Positions 51,743 through 60,464 of a DNA stretch of 64,000 nucleotides are shown here, one piece after another; position 1 is the first letter of the stretch, and each line of letters starts with the position of its first letter. The notes beneath the pieces are model-generated. The model was not told the DNA's origin and ran no database searches. It saw only the letters and a list, made by a program, of their open reading frames with translations. Origin of the DNA: Ectopseudomonas mendocina (GTDB lineage Bacteria; Pseudomonadota; Gammaproteobacteria; Pseudomonadales; Pseudomonadaceae); assembly GCF_016008875.1 (NCBI RefSeq), contig NZ_JADTQG010000015.1:1-64000 (forward strand), given 5' to 3'. The position numbers were made by a program, and so were the translations under genes.

Positions 51743-52210
51743 TCAGGCCTGACTGAGCGGCCTTTGCTGCGCGATTCTAGCGGCACTACCACGGCTGTCA
51801 TAGAGGCCGGGCGTTTCGCCGCCACGGAGAATGCCGAGGACGCTGCCCACCGATGCCTGGTTGGCGCGGATCAAGCGACCATTGCGCAGATTGGCCTCCT
51901 GGCAGCGCTGGAGCAGGGCGGAAAGTTCTTCGCTGCGAGCAAACAACTGATCGCCCACGGAAGATTTGCTCGCCAGCTCGCCAAGTCCCTCGCGGTCGGC
52001 GCTCAGGCCGGCGTTCTGCAGCAGGCGGCTGCGGTCGTTGCCGTGCTGCTGGAGCAGGGCAAGCAAGGGTTGCTTTTCGTTGAGCAGGCTATCGAGGCGC
52101 GGCAGGTCGCGCTCGGTGAGGGCCTGGAATTCGTTATCGATCAGCTCAAGCAGTTGCTCGGCGGTGCCGATATCGGAGGTGAACAGGTCAAGCAGGGCTG
52201 TGTCGTGCAT
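51743..52210 (-). CDS. flgN: Flagellar chaperone FlgN
   Basis: A 155-residue, mostly helical protein of the FlgN family (MHDTALLDLFTSDIGTAEQLLELIDNEFQALTERDLPRLDSLLNEKQPLLALLQQHG). It acts in the cytoplasm as export chaperone for the hook-filament junction proteins FlgK and FlgL. It follows flgM on the minus strand with about a 50-base gap and is read from the FliA promoter upstream of flgM. Confidence 0.9.
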   Translation of the reverse strand: MHDTALLDLFTSDIGTAEQLLELIDNEFQALTERDLPRLDSLLNEKQPLLALLQQHGNDRSRLLQNAGLSADREGLGELASKSSVGDQLFARSEELSALLQRCQEANLRNGRLIRANQASVGSVLGILRGGETPGLYDSRGSAARIAQQRPLSQA

Positions 52211-52260
52211 GGCGGGCTCTTGGGGGTCGGGCGTCCAACACCCCCAGCGCAGCCCTGGGA

Positions 52261-52596
52261 CTAGCGCTGGGATTCGAAGTCGAGCAGTTTCTGGGCGACG
52301 CGTTTGCTGTCGACCTGGTAGCTGCCGTCGGCAATGGCCTGTTTCAGCTCGGCCACGCGCTCTTTATTGACGATGGGCTGATCGCGCAGCTTCTCGCCGA
52401 TTGCTTGCAACTGTTGTGCCTCACGGCTCAGTTGCACGGATTCGCCGCTTTTGGCGTTGGTTTGTTCATCGGTACCGGTGACAGGCGCCTTGTTCGGCTG
52501 CGCCGATTCATTGCGAGTGCCAGCCTGAGTCGCGCCGGTACGCCCCGCGTTGGCGGGCGTGTTGGCATTGTTCAGCCGGTTGAAGTCGATGACCAT
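52261..52596 (-). CDS. flgM: Anti-sigma-28 factor FlgM
   Basis: A 111-residue protein starting MVIDFNRLNN, with an unstructured Asn/Thr/Ala-rich N-terminal part and the conserved C-terminal FliA-binding helices (VQLSREAQQLQAIGEKLRDQPIVNKERVAELKQAIADGSYQVDSKRVAQKLLDFE). It holds FliA inactive until exported through the hook-basal body. The ATG at 52596 fits the family length; longer in-frame starts lie inside the promoter. Confidence 0.92.
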   Translation of the reverse strand: MVIDFNRLNNANTPANAGRTGATQAGTRNESAQPNKAPVTGTDEQTNAKSGESVQLSREAQQLQAIGEKLRDQPIVNKERVAELKQAIADGSYQVDSKRVAQKLLDFESQR

Positions 52597-52636
52597 GATG
52601 CAGAACCTCGGACGATATGGTGGACGCTTGCCATGC

Positions 52637-52663
52637 TTTTCGGCCACTGCCGGGAAAACTTTA
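52637..52663 (-). promoter_or_regulatory. FliA (sigma-28) promoter of flgMN
   Basis: On the minus strand TAAAGTTT-N11-GCCGAAAA, matching the FliA consensus TAAAGTTT-N11-GCCGATAA at 15 of 16 consensus bases. It lies about 40-65 bases before flgM, consistent with feedback control of flgM by FliA. Confidence 0.85.
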
Positions 52664-52732
52664 GGACTAATTTCATTGCGTCGTTCAAACAGTGTAGGGA
52701 ATCGCCAGACCTTTGCGCTACAAGAAACATGC

Positions 52733-53491
52733 CTACATGGACACTTCCACCTGGCCAGGGCCGACAACGCGGGCTCGAACCACCCGCTGCGAACGTAGAT
52801 TGCGCACATTGATCTGTTCGCCCGGAGCACCATCTGTCAGGGCTTCGCCGGGCATGCGCACGTTCACCGTAGTGCCGCGGGCGCTGATAACGACCTGGTC
52901 GCCGCGGCGTATGACCTCGGCGATTTGCAGATGGCTGGGCGCGAGAACCTGATCGCCGCCCAGCTGTCGCGTCAATTTCTTGCCGATTGCCTGCGCCGGG
53001 TCCGTCAGAAAGTTTTGACCGAGTAGTCCTACGTCGCGTTCCATCAGACTGAGGTCCGCGGGTTTGACTATGCTCATGCGCTTGAGAGGGCGGGTCAGTA
53101 CGACGACCGGTCGATACAAGCGTATCTCCGCGGGCACGAACACCGTCCATGGAGAGCTGCCGTCACAACGCACTCGCGTGGTGACTCGTCCCAACGGTTG
53201 TGCCGGGCTTTCCAGTGTGGTGCTCAAAGGCTGGTCGCATACCGGCAGACGCAAGCGTGGGTCGAGACGATTGACGCGAATCTCATGGCGCCCCTGAATT
53301 TCGCTACGCTGTAGATATTCAGTGGTTGCCTGCTCAAGAAAGGACTCGGTCGCGCCGATAAGTTGTTCAGTGCTGGTGAAGGTGGCAGCCGCCGTACCGC
53401 TGTAGCCGAGTGTCGGCAAAGCGAGTAGAACAGGCCAGGGCGTAAGGCACTTTGCCAGTAGCTGTCGGAATGATGACGTTTTCTGCTTCAT
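52733..53491 (-). CDS. flgA: P-ring assembly protein FlgA
   Basis: A 252-residue periplasmic chaperone for FlgI polymerisation. The signal peptide is at 1-35 (MKQKTSSFRQLLAKCLTPWPVLLALPTLGYSGTAAA). Next is an EIRVNRLDPRLRLPVCDQPL region, and then an SAF domain (about 120-190: VVVLTRPLKRMSIVKPADLSLMERDVG...). The C-terminus has VISARGTTVNVRMPGEAL and GEQINVRNLRSQRVVRARVVGPGQVEV. Divergent from cheV; start at 53491 fits the signal peptide. Confidence 0.9.
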   Translation of the reverse strand: MKQKTSSFRQLLAKCLTPWPVLLALPTLGYSGTAAATFTSTEQLIGATESFLEQATTEYLQRSEIQGRHEIRVNRLDPRLRLPVCDQPLSTTLESPAQPLGRVTTRVRCDGSSPWTVFVPAEIRLYRPVVVLTRPLKRMSIVKPADLSLMERDVGLLGQNFLTDPAQAIGKKLTRQLGGDQVLAPSHLQIAEVIRRGDQVVISARGTTVNVRMPGEALTDGAPGEQINVRNLRSQRVVRARVVGPGQVEVSM

Positions 53492-53568
53492 ACGTGTTGC
53501 AAAGCAAGCCCCGTGCCGCCTGCTAGGCTCAATGGGGTAGGCGTTACTAGACAAGAAGGAGTCCGGGC

Positions 53569-54501
53569 ATGGCCGGGTTGATGGATTCGGTTAACCAGCG
53601 CACGCAGCTGGTAGGGCAGAACCGCTTGGAGTTGTTGTTGTTCCGCCTGGAAGGCCCACAGCTGTACGGTATCAACGTATTCAAGGTGAAAGAGGTGCTG
53701 CAATGCCCCAATCTCACCATCATGCCCAAGTCCAGCCGGGTGGTGCGTGGCGTGGCCAACATTCGTGGTGGCACCATCCCTATTCTCGACCTGTCCATCG
53801 CCACCGGGCGGGCGCCGCTGGAAGACCTGAAAACCAGCTTCGTCATCATCACCGAGTACAACACCAAGGTTCAGGGCTTTCTGGTACGTTCGGTCGAACG
53901 TATCGTCAACATGAACTGGGAAGAGATCCATCCGCCACCCAAGGGCACCGGGCGCGATCACTACCTGACCGCGGTCACGCGGCTCGACCAGCAGTTGGTC
54001 GAGATCATCGACGTGGAGAAAATCCTCGCCGAGGTTGCGCCGACCTCGGAAGTGATCTCCGCGGGCGTCATCGACGAGCAGGTGCAGAGTCAGGCGGTGA
54101 CCAAGCACGTACTGATCGTCGATGACTCCTCGGTGGCACGCAAACAGGTTTCGCGCTGCCTGCAGACCGTCGGTGTCGAAGTGACCGCGTTGAACGATGG
54201 TCGCGAAGCCTTGAACTACCTCAAGAAAATGGCGGAAGAGGGGCGCAATCCCGACAAGGAACTGCTGATGCTGATTTCCGACATCGAGATGCCCGAGATG
54301 GACGGGTATACGCTGACGACGGAGATTCGCAGTGATCCGCGCATGCAGAAGCTGCATATCCTCCTGCATACTTCGCTTTCGGGTGTATTCAACCAGGCGA
54401 TGGTGAAGAAGGTCGGTGCCGACGATTTTTTGGCCAAGTTCAAGCCAGATGATCTGGCGGCGCGCGTGGTCGATCGCATTCGCGTATCGGATGAGGGCTG
54501 A
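53569..54501 (+). CDS. cheV: Chemotaxis coupling protein CheV
   Basis: A 310-residue fusion of a CheW-like domain (about 1-155, LELLLFRLEGPQLYGINVFKVKEVLQ and GTIPILDLSIATG-like) and a receiver domain (about 180-305). The receiver acid pocket and phospho-acceptor Asp are in VLIVDDSSVARKQVS and LISDIEMPEMDGYTL. It couples chemoreceptors to CheA and may act as a phosphate sink. Followed by cheR, as in P. aeruginosa. Confidence 0.95.
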   Translation: MAGLMDSVNQRTQLVGQNRLELLLFRLEGPQLYGINVFKVKEVLQCPNLTIMPKSSRVVRGVANIRGGTIPILDLSIATGRAPLEDLKTSFVIITEYNTKVQGFLVRSVERIVNMNWEEIHPPPKGTGRDHYLTAVTRLDQQLVEIIDVEKILAEVAPTSEVISAGVIDEQVQSQAVTKHVLIVDDSSVARKQVSRCLQTVGVEVTALNDGREALNYLKKMAEEGRNPDKELLMLISDIEMPEMDGYTLTTEIRSDPRMQKLHILLHTSLSGVFNQAMVKKVGADDFLAKFKPDDLAARVVDRIRVSDEG

Positions 54502-54545
54502 AGGCATGTCCTTCAGCGAATGTTAGGGTAGGTGAGGCGGCACTA

Positions 54546-55373
54546 GTGTCTTCAGGTAATTTGGATTTCGAGCAGTTCCGGGCTTTCCTGGAAAAGGCCT
54601 GCGGTATTCTGCTTGGCAGCAACAAGCAGTACCTGGTCTCCAGTCGTCTGAACAAGCTGATGGAGCAAAATGGCATCAAGACCCTGGGCGAGCTGGTGCA
54701 GCGCATGCAAAGCCAACCGCGCGGCGGGCTGCGCGAGCAGGTGGTGGATGCCATGACCACCAACGAGACCCTGTGGTTTCGTGACACCTATCCGTTCGAG
54801 GTGCTGAAGAGCCGCGTGCTGCCGGAGCTGATCAAGGCCTATCCGGCCCAGCGCCTGCGCATCTGGTCGGCAGCCTGCTCGTCCGGCCAGGAGCCATACT
54901 CGTTGTCGATGTCCATCGATGAGTTCGAGCGCACCAATCTCGGTCAGCTCAAGGCTGGGGTGCAGATTGTCGCCACCGATTTGTCGCCATCGATGCTGGC
55001 CAACTGCAAATCCGGTGAGTACGACAGCCTGGCCATGGGGCGTGGCCTTTCGCAGGAGCGCCTGCAGCGTTATTTCGACCCTAAAGGGCCGGGCCGCTGG
55101 CAGGTCAAGGCGCCGATCAAGAGCCGTGTCGAGTTTCGTCCGCTCAACCTGCTGGACAGTTACGCGGCGCTGGGCAAGTTCGATATCGTGTTCTGCCGTA
55201 ACGTGCTGATCTATTTCTCTGCCGAGGTCAAGAAGGACATTCTCACGCGTATTCACGCCACGTTGAAGCCGGGTGGCTATCTGTTCCTTGGAGCCTCCGA
55301 GGCGCTCAATGGCTTGCCGGAGAAATACCAGATGGTGCAGTGCAGCCCCGGGATTATCTACAAGGCGAAATAG
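54546..55373 (+). CDS. cheR: Chemotaxis methyltransferase CheR
   Basis: A 275-residue SAM-dependent methyltransferase for receptor glutamates. The N-terminal helical domain is about 1-80; the SAM domain holds RIWSAACSSGQEPYSLSM (about 100-117), IVATDLSPSMLANCKSGEYDS, FDIVFCRNVLIYFS (about 208-222) and KPGGYLFLGASEAL. The GTG start at 54546 precedes SSGNLDFEQF. Ends with a strong terminator. Confidence 0.94.
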   Translation: MSSGNLDFEQFRAFLEKACGILLGSNKQYLVSSRLNKLMEQNGIKTLGELVQRMQSQPRGGLREQVVDAMTTNETLWFRDTYPFEVLKSRVLPELIKAYPAQRLRIWSAACSSGQEPYSLSMSIDEFERTNLGQLKAGVQIVATDLSPSMLANCKSGEYDSLAMGRGLSQERLQRYFDPKGPGRWQVKAPIKSRVEFRPLNLLDSYAALGKFDIVFCRNVLIYFSAEVKKDILTRIHATLKPGGYLFLGASEALNGLPEKYQMVQCSPGIIYKAK

Positions 55374-55400
55374 CCGCGAGGTTCGTTCGGCATACAAAGC

Positions 55401-55431
55401 AACGGGAGGCCATATGGCCTCCCGTTTGCGT
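55401..55431 (+). terminator. Terminator after cheR
   Basis: AACGGGAGGCC (55401-55411) pairs perfectly with GGCCTCCCGTT (55416-55426) across ATAT, followed by TGCGTTTG. It ends the cheV-cheR transcript before the flgB promoter. Confidence 0.85.
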
Positions 55432-55432
55432 T

Positions 55433-55495
55433 TGTAGGTGCGCATTTATTCGCGACGGTGGCGAACCTCCACCGTTCATAGATGCGTTCCTATAG
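55433..55495. repeat. Degraded REP-like element upstream of flgB
   Basis: TGTAGGTGCGCATTTATTCG then CGA (55433-55455) matches the reverse complement of 50868-50890 at 21 of 23 bases. A weak inverted arm (GCGTTCCTATAG) ends near 55495. It is a decayed copy of the element at 50843-50890. Confidence 0.65.
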
Positions 55496-55616
55496 GCGGC
55501 AAGCTGGCAAACGCCCTTTGCCACTCGCTTGCCAACAAGCGGTAATGCCTTGCCGCTTTGCCGCTGTCCGTTGCCAGATTTAAGAGTAAGCCATTGATTT
55601 TATTGATTTAAATAAG

Positions 55617-55633
55617 TTGGCACAGCCTTTGCT
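55617..55633 (+). promoter_or_regulatory. Sigma-54 promoter of flgBCDE
   Basis: TTGGCAC-N5-TTGCT, a very good match to the RpoN consensus (TGGCAC-N5-TTGCA/T), 50 bases before flgB. In Pseudomonas the class III hook-basal-body operons use RpoN with FleR/FleQ. Confidence 0.9.
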
Positions 55634-55684
55634 GAATAGCTCGCAACAGTGACCACATGGCCTCAGCGGCAAAGGTTCGAAAAC

Positions 55685-56092
55685 ATGAGCATCAACTTCG
55701 GTAGCGCACTCGGCATCCATGAACAGGCACTCGGCTTCCGCTCCCAGCGTGCCGAAGTGCTGGCAAACAACATCGCCAACGCCGATACCCCGAATTACAA
55801 GGCGCGCGATCTCGACTTCGCCAGCGTGTTGGCTGAGCAGAACAATCGCATGCAGCGTGGCGGCGTTTCCCTGAACCGCACCGACAGCCGGCATATCCCG
55901 GCCGAAGGCATAGATACAGGCGCAGCTGAACTGCCGTATCGCACGCCGTTCCACGCTTCGCTGGATCAGAACACCGTCGACCTGCAGATCGAGCAGTCGA
56001 ACTACGCCGAGAACGCCGTGCAGTTCCAGGCCAGTTTCACCTTCCTCAACAGCAAATTCAAAGGGCTGACTGCAGCCCTGCGCGGCGAATAA
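55685..56092 (+). CDS. flgB: Flagellar basal-body rod protein FlgB
   Basis: A 135-residue proximal rod protein. It begins MSINFGSALGIHEQALGFRSQRAEVLANNIANADTPNYKARDLDF, the rod/hook N-terminal signature, and ends with the coiled C-terminal segment YAENAVQFQASFTFLNSKFKGLTAALRGE. Start at 55685 fits; first gene of the flgBCDE transcript. Confidence 0.95.
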   Translation: MSINFGSALGIHEQALGFRSQRAEVLANNIANADTPNYKARDLDFASVLAEQNNRMQRGGVSLNRTDSRHIPAEGIDTGAAELPYRTPFHASLDQNTVDLQIEQSNYAENAVQFQASFTFLNSKFKGLTAALRGE

Positions 56093-56103
56093 GGAGCTCG
56101 ACC

Positions 56104-56547
56104 ATGTCCCTTGCCAGTGTCTTCAATATCGCCGGAACCGGCATGAGCGCCCAGAGCACTCGCCTGAACACCATTTCCAGCAACATCGCCAACGCCGAGA
56201 CCGTGTCCTCGAGCCTGGATCAGACCTACCGCGCCCGCCATCCGGTATTCGCTACCGTGTTCCAGCAGGCGCAAGGCGGCGACCGTGGCTCCCTGTTCGC
56301 CGAGCAGGACGAAGCCGGCCGTGGCGTCCAGGTCCTGGGCGTGATCGAGGATCAGAGCAGCCTGATGCCGCGTTACGAGCCGGATCATCCCATGGCCAAC
56401 GGCGACGGTTATGTCTACTACCCGAACGTCAACGTGGTCGAGGAAATGGCCGACATGATCTCTGCCAGTCGCGCCTTCCAGACCAACGTGGAAATGATGA
56501 ATACCGCCAAACAGATGTTGCAGCGCGTACTGACTCTGGGCCAGTAA
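56104..56547 (+). CDS. flgC: Flagellar basal-body rod protein FlgC
   Basis: A 147-residue rod protein (MSLASVFNIAGTGMSAQSTRLNTISSNIANAETVSS... and C-terminal YPNVNVVEEMADMISASRAFQTNVEMMNTAKQMLQRVLTLGQ). It polymerises beside FlgB in the proximal rod. Twelve bases separate it from flgB with GGAG upstream. Confidence 0.96.
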   Translation: MSLASVFNIAGTGMSAQSTRLNTISSNIANAETVSSSLDQTYRARHPVFATVFQQAQGGDRGSLFAEQDEAGRGVQVLGVIEDQSSLMPRYEPDHPMANGDGYVYYPNVNVVEEMADMISASRAFQTNVEMMNTAKQMLQRVLTLGQ

Positions 56548-56566
56548 CGCATCGAGGAGATTTCGG

Positions 56567-57232
56567 ATGAGCACAGTAGGCGGAACCAGTTCGGTACTCG
56601 ACCAGTATCAGATCAAGCAGGACACCAAGCAGAACAAGGATCTCGGCAAAAACGAGTTTCTCAATCTGCTGGTGGCGCAGTTGAACAACCAGAACCCGCT
56701 GGAGCCGCAGGGCAACGGTGAGTTCATCGCCCAACTGGCGCAGTTCAGCCAGGTGGAAGGGATCGAGAAACTCAACACCAGCATGGGGTCGATGCTCTCC
56801 AGCTTCCAGTCTTCGCAGGCGTTGCAGGCGTCCTCTCTGGTCGGGCGCAAGGTTATCGTGCCGGGCGAGAAGGCAGTGGTCGATACCAGTGAGAGCTTCA
56901 AGGCGAGCACCGTGCTGCCGGTCAGCAGTAGCAACGTGTACGTCAACGTTTATAACAACTCCGGTTCGCTGGTCACCCGGATCAACCTGGGCGAGCAGGC
57001 CGCTGGCAATGTCAGCTTCATCTGGGACGGCAAGGATTCGAGCGGCAATGTGGCGCCGCCCGGCACCTACAAGTTCGAGGCGCAGGCCACCTACGGTACC
57101 GAAACCAAAGGTCTTTACACCATGCTGCCGGCCAACGTCGACAGCGTGACGCTGGGCGGCAACGAGCTGATGCTCAATCTTGCCGGCCTCGGCAACGTTC
57201 CGCTTTCCCAAGTGCAGGTCATCGGCCAGTAA
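56567..57232 (+). CDS. flgD: Hook-cap scaffold FlgD
   Basis: A 221-residue hook capping protein. The N-terminal part (about 20-75, KNEFLNLLVAQLNNQNPLEPQGNGEFIAQLAQFSQVEGIEKL) is conserved. The C-terminal tudor/fibronectin-like region spans about 85-215 and includes SFIWDGKDSSGNVAPPGTYKFEAQA. It caps the growing hook. Confidence 0.95.
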   Translation: MSTVGGTSSVLDQYQIKQDTKQNKDLGKNEFLNLLVAQLNNQNPLEPQGNGEFIAQLAQFSQVEGIEKLNTSMGSMLSSFQSSQALQASSLVGRKVIVPGEKAVVDTSESFKASTVLPVSSSNVYVNVYNNSGSLVTRINLGEQAAGNVSFIWDGKDSSGNVAPPGTYKFEAQATYGTETKGLYTMLPANVDSVTLGGNELMLNLAGLGNVPLSQVQVIGQ

Positions 57233-57268
57233 TTATTGACGCCGGTCGTTCCGGCGAAGGAGTCTTCC

Positions 57269-58639
57269 ATGTCGTTCAATATCGGTCTCAGTGGTCTGCG
57301 TGCGGCAACCAGCGACCTCAACGTCACCGGCAACAATATTGCCAACGCCGGTACTGCCGGCTTCAAGCAGTCGCGTGCCGAGTTCGCCGATCTCTACGCC
57401 TCGTCGATGCTCGGCACCGGCAAGAACCCGCAGGGCAGTGGCGTGCTGCTGGGCGATGTGGCACAGATGTTCAATCAGGGCAACATCAACTACACGCAGA
57501 ACGCCCTGGACATGGCTGTCAACGGCAACGGCTTCTTCGTTACCAGTAACAACGGCGAGATCAGCTATACCCGTGCTGGCTACTTCGGTACCGATCGCGA
57601 TGGTTATATCGTCAACAATTTCGGCTATCGGCTGCAGGGCTACTCCGCTGACGACAGCGGCAATATCTTGCCGGTACAGGCCGACCTGCGCGTCAGTGCT
57701 GGTCAGCAGGAACCCAAGGCCACTACCTCGGTGACCCAGACCATCAACCTGAATTCCAACGCCGTGCGCCCGGCCAACGCCGGCACCATGGCGGCGCCGA
57801 CTTTCGATCCGAGCGATTCCAAGTCCTTCAACTGGTCGACTTCCACCAATATCTACGACGCTCAGGGTAACGCCCACGTCATGACCCAGTACTTCGTGAA
57901 GAACGAGGCGCCGGCCAACAATGGCTGGACCATGCATGTGCTGGTCGATGGTGTGAATCCACGCGATCCAAGCAGCACGCAGCCTTACAGCTATTCCATG
58001 GGCTACGATGCGGCGGGGCAGTTGAACAACCCGGCCATGACGCCGATTCTGTCGACGCCGCCAAACCCGGCGCTGGATGCGCCAGCCATCGCCGCGGGTA
58101 CGGTTAACGGCATATTCACGCTCGGTGAGGCGGACTGGACTCCAGCCGAGAAGGACCCGGCCAACCCGGGCAGCATGGTGGCCAATGGCGCCGATAGCGA
58201 GGCCTTCACTTTCGATATGCGCGGTTCGACTCAATACGCCGCGTCATTCGCCGTCAATTCGGTCAGCCAGGATGGCTATACCACCGGCCAGTTGGCCGGT
58301 ATCGAGGTCGATGACACTGGCGTCATCTTCGCCCGTTACACCAATGGTCAGTCGAAGGTGCAGGGCCAAGTGCTGCTGGCGAATTTCGCCAACGTGCAGG
58401 GCCTGACTCCCGTTGGCAAGACCGCCTGGGTGCAGTCGTTCGAATCGGGTGAGCCTGTGATCGGTACACCGCGCAGCAGCACCCTGGGTGCCCTGCAGGC
58501 TGGCGCGCTGGAAGACTCCAACGTCGAGCTGTCGGACCAGTTGGTGAACCTGATCGTGGCGCAGCGCAACTACCAGGCCAACGCCAAGACCATCGAAACT
58601 GAAAGCGCCATCACCCAGACCATCATCAACCTGCGTTGA
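57269..58639 (+). CDS. flgE: Flagellar hook protein FlgE
   Basis: A 456-residue hook subunit. It starts MSFNIGLSGLRAATSDLNVTGNNIANAGTAGFKQSRAEFADLY and contains ALDMAVNGNGFFVTSN. The C-terminal coiled part ends LQAGALEDSNVELSDQLVNLIVAQRNYQANAKTIETESAITQTIINLR. The variable middle (about 150-350) is surface-exposed. GAAGGAG precedes the ATG at 57269. Confidence 0.96.
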   Translation: MSFNIGLSGLRAATSDLNVTGNNIANAGTAGFKQSRAEFADLYASSMLGTGKNPQGSGVLLGDVAQMFNQGNINYTQNALDMAVNGNGFFVTSNNGEISYTRAGYFGTDRDGYIVNNFGYRLQGYSADDSGNILPVQADLRVSAGQQEPKATTSVTQTINLNSNAVRPANAGTMAAPTFDPSDSKSFNWSTSTNIYDAQGNAHVMTQYFVKNEAPANNGWTMHVLVDGVNPRDPSSTQPYSYSMGYDAAGQLNNPAMTPILSTPPNPALDAPAIAAGTVNGIFTLGEADWTPAEKDPANPGSMVANGADSEAFTFDMRGSTQYAASFAVNSVSQDGYTTGQLAGIEVDDTGVIFARYTNGQSKVQGQVLLANFANVQGLTPVGKTAWVQSFESGEPVIGTPRSSTLGALQAGALEDSNVELSDQLVNLIVAQRNYQANAKTIETESAITQTIINLR

Positions 58640-58652
58640 TGATAACGGTTGA

Positions 58653-58685
58653 GGCAAAGCGGCAAGCCGGGCTTGCCGCTTTGCC
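58653..58685 (+). terminator. Hairpin after flgE
   Basis: GGCAAAGCGGCAAGC (58653-58667) pairs perfectly with GCTTGCCGCTTTGCC (58671-58685) across CGG. It sits between the flgBCDE and flgFGHIJK transcripts. There is no T run, so termination efficiency is uncertain. Confidence 0.7.
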
Positions 58686-58786
58686 GTTCCAGTGCCGGCA
58701 AAACCTCGCCGCCGACATTATTTCGGATACCCTCTGTACCTTTTAAAATCCTTGTAAATCAGTGTCTTGAGTTTATTTATTCGAGT

Positions 58787-58803
58787 CTGGCATGGCGCTT
58801 GCT
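58787..58803 (+). promoter_or_regulatory. Sigma-54 promoter of flgF operon
   Basis: CTGGCAT-N5-TTGCT matches the RpoN consensus (TGGCAC/T-N5-TTGCA/T), 50 bases before the flgF ATG. Confidence 0.82.
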
Positions 58804-58852
58804 GTAGAGCTTGCAAAGAGCCAAGGGCACGTCGCCCACTCGGAGAATTACC

Positions 58853-59593
58853 ATGGACAAGATGCTGTATGTCTCCATGACCGGAGCGCAGAACAACACG
58901 CTGAGCCTGCGCGCCCACGCCAACAACCTGGCGAACGTTTCCACCTCAGGTTTCCGTCGCGATTTCGAGCAGGCGCGTTCAATGCCTTTGTTCGGTGAAA
59001 GCTATCCGGCGCGTGTGTTCGCCATGACCGAGCGCCCGGCCACTGATTTCCGTCCGGGATCGCTGCAGGAAACCGGCCGCGACCTGGACGTGGCGATCGG
59101 CGGCAAGGGTTGGATCGCCGTGCAGGCGCCTGACGGCAGCGAGGCCTACGTGCGTACCGCCAGCCTGAACATCGATGCTCTGGGTGTGCTGCGTACCGGC
59201 AATGGCTTGCCGGTGATGGGTAACGCCGGGCCGATTGCCGTGCCGCCGGAGCAGAAGGTGGAAATCGGCCAGGACGGCACCATCAGCATTCGAGCGCTGG
59301 GCGAGAACCCCAACGTGCTGGCTGAGGTGGACCGCATCAAGCTGGTCAACCCTGATCCCAGAAGCATGGAGAAGGGCACTGATGGCCTGATTCGCGTCAA
59401 GGGTCAGCCAGAGGTCGAGGCCGACGCCGCTGTTCAGGTGACTTCCGGCTTTCTCGAGGCGAGCAACGTCAATGCCGTCGAGGAAATGACCGCCATCCTG
59501 TCCCTGTCCCGTCAGTTCGAACTGTCGGTAAAGATGATGCGCACCGCCGAAGACAACTCGTCGGCCATGGCGCGGGTTTTGCAGATTAGCTAA
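58853..59593 (+). CDS. flgF: Flagellar basal-body rod protein FlgF
   Basis: A 246-residue proximal rod protein (MDKMLYVSMTGAQNNTLSLRAHANNLANVSTSGFRRDFEQARSMP; late VEEMTAILSLSRQFELSVKMMRTAEDNSSAMARVLQIS). First gene of the flgFGHIJK transcript. The ATG at 58853 follows CGGAG. Confidence 0.95.
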   Translation: MDKMLYVSMTGAQNNTLSLRAHANNLANVSTSGFRRDFEQARSMPLFGESYPARVFAMTERPATDFRPGSLQETGRDLDVAIGGKGWIAVQAPDGSEAYVRTASLNIDALGVLRTGNGLPVMGNAGPIAVPPEQKVEIGQDGTISIRALGENPNVLAEVDRIKLVNPDPRSMEKGTDGLIRVKGQPEVEADAAVQVTSGFLEASNVNAVEEMTAILSLSRQFELSVKMMRTAEDNSSAMARVLQIS

Positions 59594-59639
59594 TTACCAG
59601 CACGCGGCGCCGTAAAACCGGCGTCCGAGGAGAAGCGAT

Positions 59640-60425
59640 ATGATTCCGGCACTGTGGGTCAGCAAGACCGGTCTGTCCGCCCAGGACATGAACCTGACCA
59701 CCATTTCCAACAACCTGGCCAACGTCGCCACTACGGGCTTCAAGCGCGATCGTGCCGAGTTCGAGGATCTGCTGTACCAGATCCGTCGCCAGCCTGGCGG
59801 TCAGTCCAGCCAGGACAGCGAGCTGCCTTCCGGTCTGCAGTTGGGGACCGGTGTGCGCGTGGTCGGCACGCAAAAAATCTTCACCGCCGGCAGCCTGCAG
59901 ACCACCGAGCAGCCGCTGGACATGGCTGTAAATGGCCGGGGCTTCTTCCAGATACTGCAGCCCGACGGGACCGTTTCCTACACTCGTGATGGCAGCTTTC
60001 ACCTGAACTCGGATGGGCAGATCGTCACCTCCCAGGGCTTTGCGCTGGAGCCGGCGATCGTGCTGCCCAACGAAGTGCGTACCTTCACCGTGGGTGAGGA
60101 TGGCACCGTCTCGGTGACCACGGCCGGCAACCCGCAGCCGCAGATCATTGGCAACATCCAGCTGGCTGACTTCGTCAACCCGGCGGGGTTGGAGGCCATC
60201 GGCAACAACCTGTTCCTCGAGACAGGCTCGAGTGGCGCGCCGCAAGTCGGCAATCCGGGCCTCAACGGTCTGGGCACTACGCTGCAGAACACTCTGGAAA
60301 ACTCCAACGTCAGCGTGGTGGAGGAGTTGGTGAACATGATCACCACCCAGCGTGCCTATGAAATGAATTCCAAGGTGATTTCCACCGCCGATCAGATGCT
60401 GTCCTTCGTGACGCAGAACCTCTGA
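59640..60425 (+). CDS. flgG: Flagellar distal rod protein FlgG
   Basis: A 261-residue distal rod subunit (MIPALWVSKTGLSAQDMNLTTISNNLANVATTGFKRDRAEFEDLLYQIRRQPGGQSSQDSELPSGLQLGTGVRV; late VEELVNMITTQRAYEMNSKVISTADQMLSFVTQNL). Length and ends are normal for the family. GAGGAGAAG precedes the ATG. Confidence 0.97.
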   Translation: MIPALWVSKTGLSAQDMNLTTISNNLANVATTGFKRDRAEFEDLLYQIRRQPGGQSSQDSELPSGLQLGTGVRVVGTQKIFTAGSLQTTEQPLDMAVNGRGFFQILQPDGTVSYTRDGSFHLNSDGQIVTSQGFALEPAIVLPNEVRTFTVGEDGTVSVTTAGNPQPQIIGNIQLADFVNPAGLEAIGNNLFLETGSSGAPQVGNPGLNGLGTTLQNTLENSNVSVVEELVNMITTQRAYEMNSKVISTADQMLSFVTQNL

Positions 60426-60464
60426 TCCTTTTGACTCTGTTGTGAACGCCGCGAGGTAGTGGTT

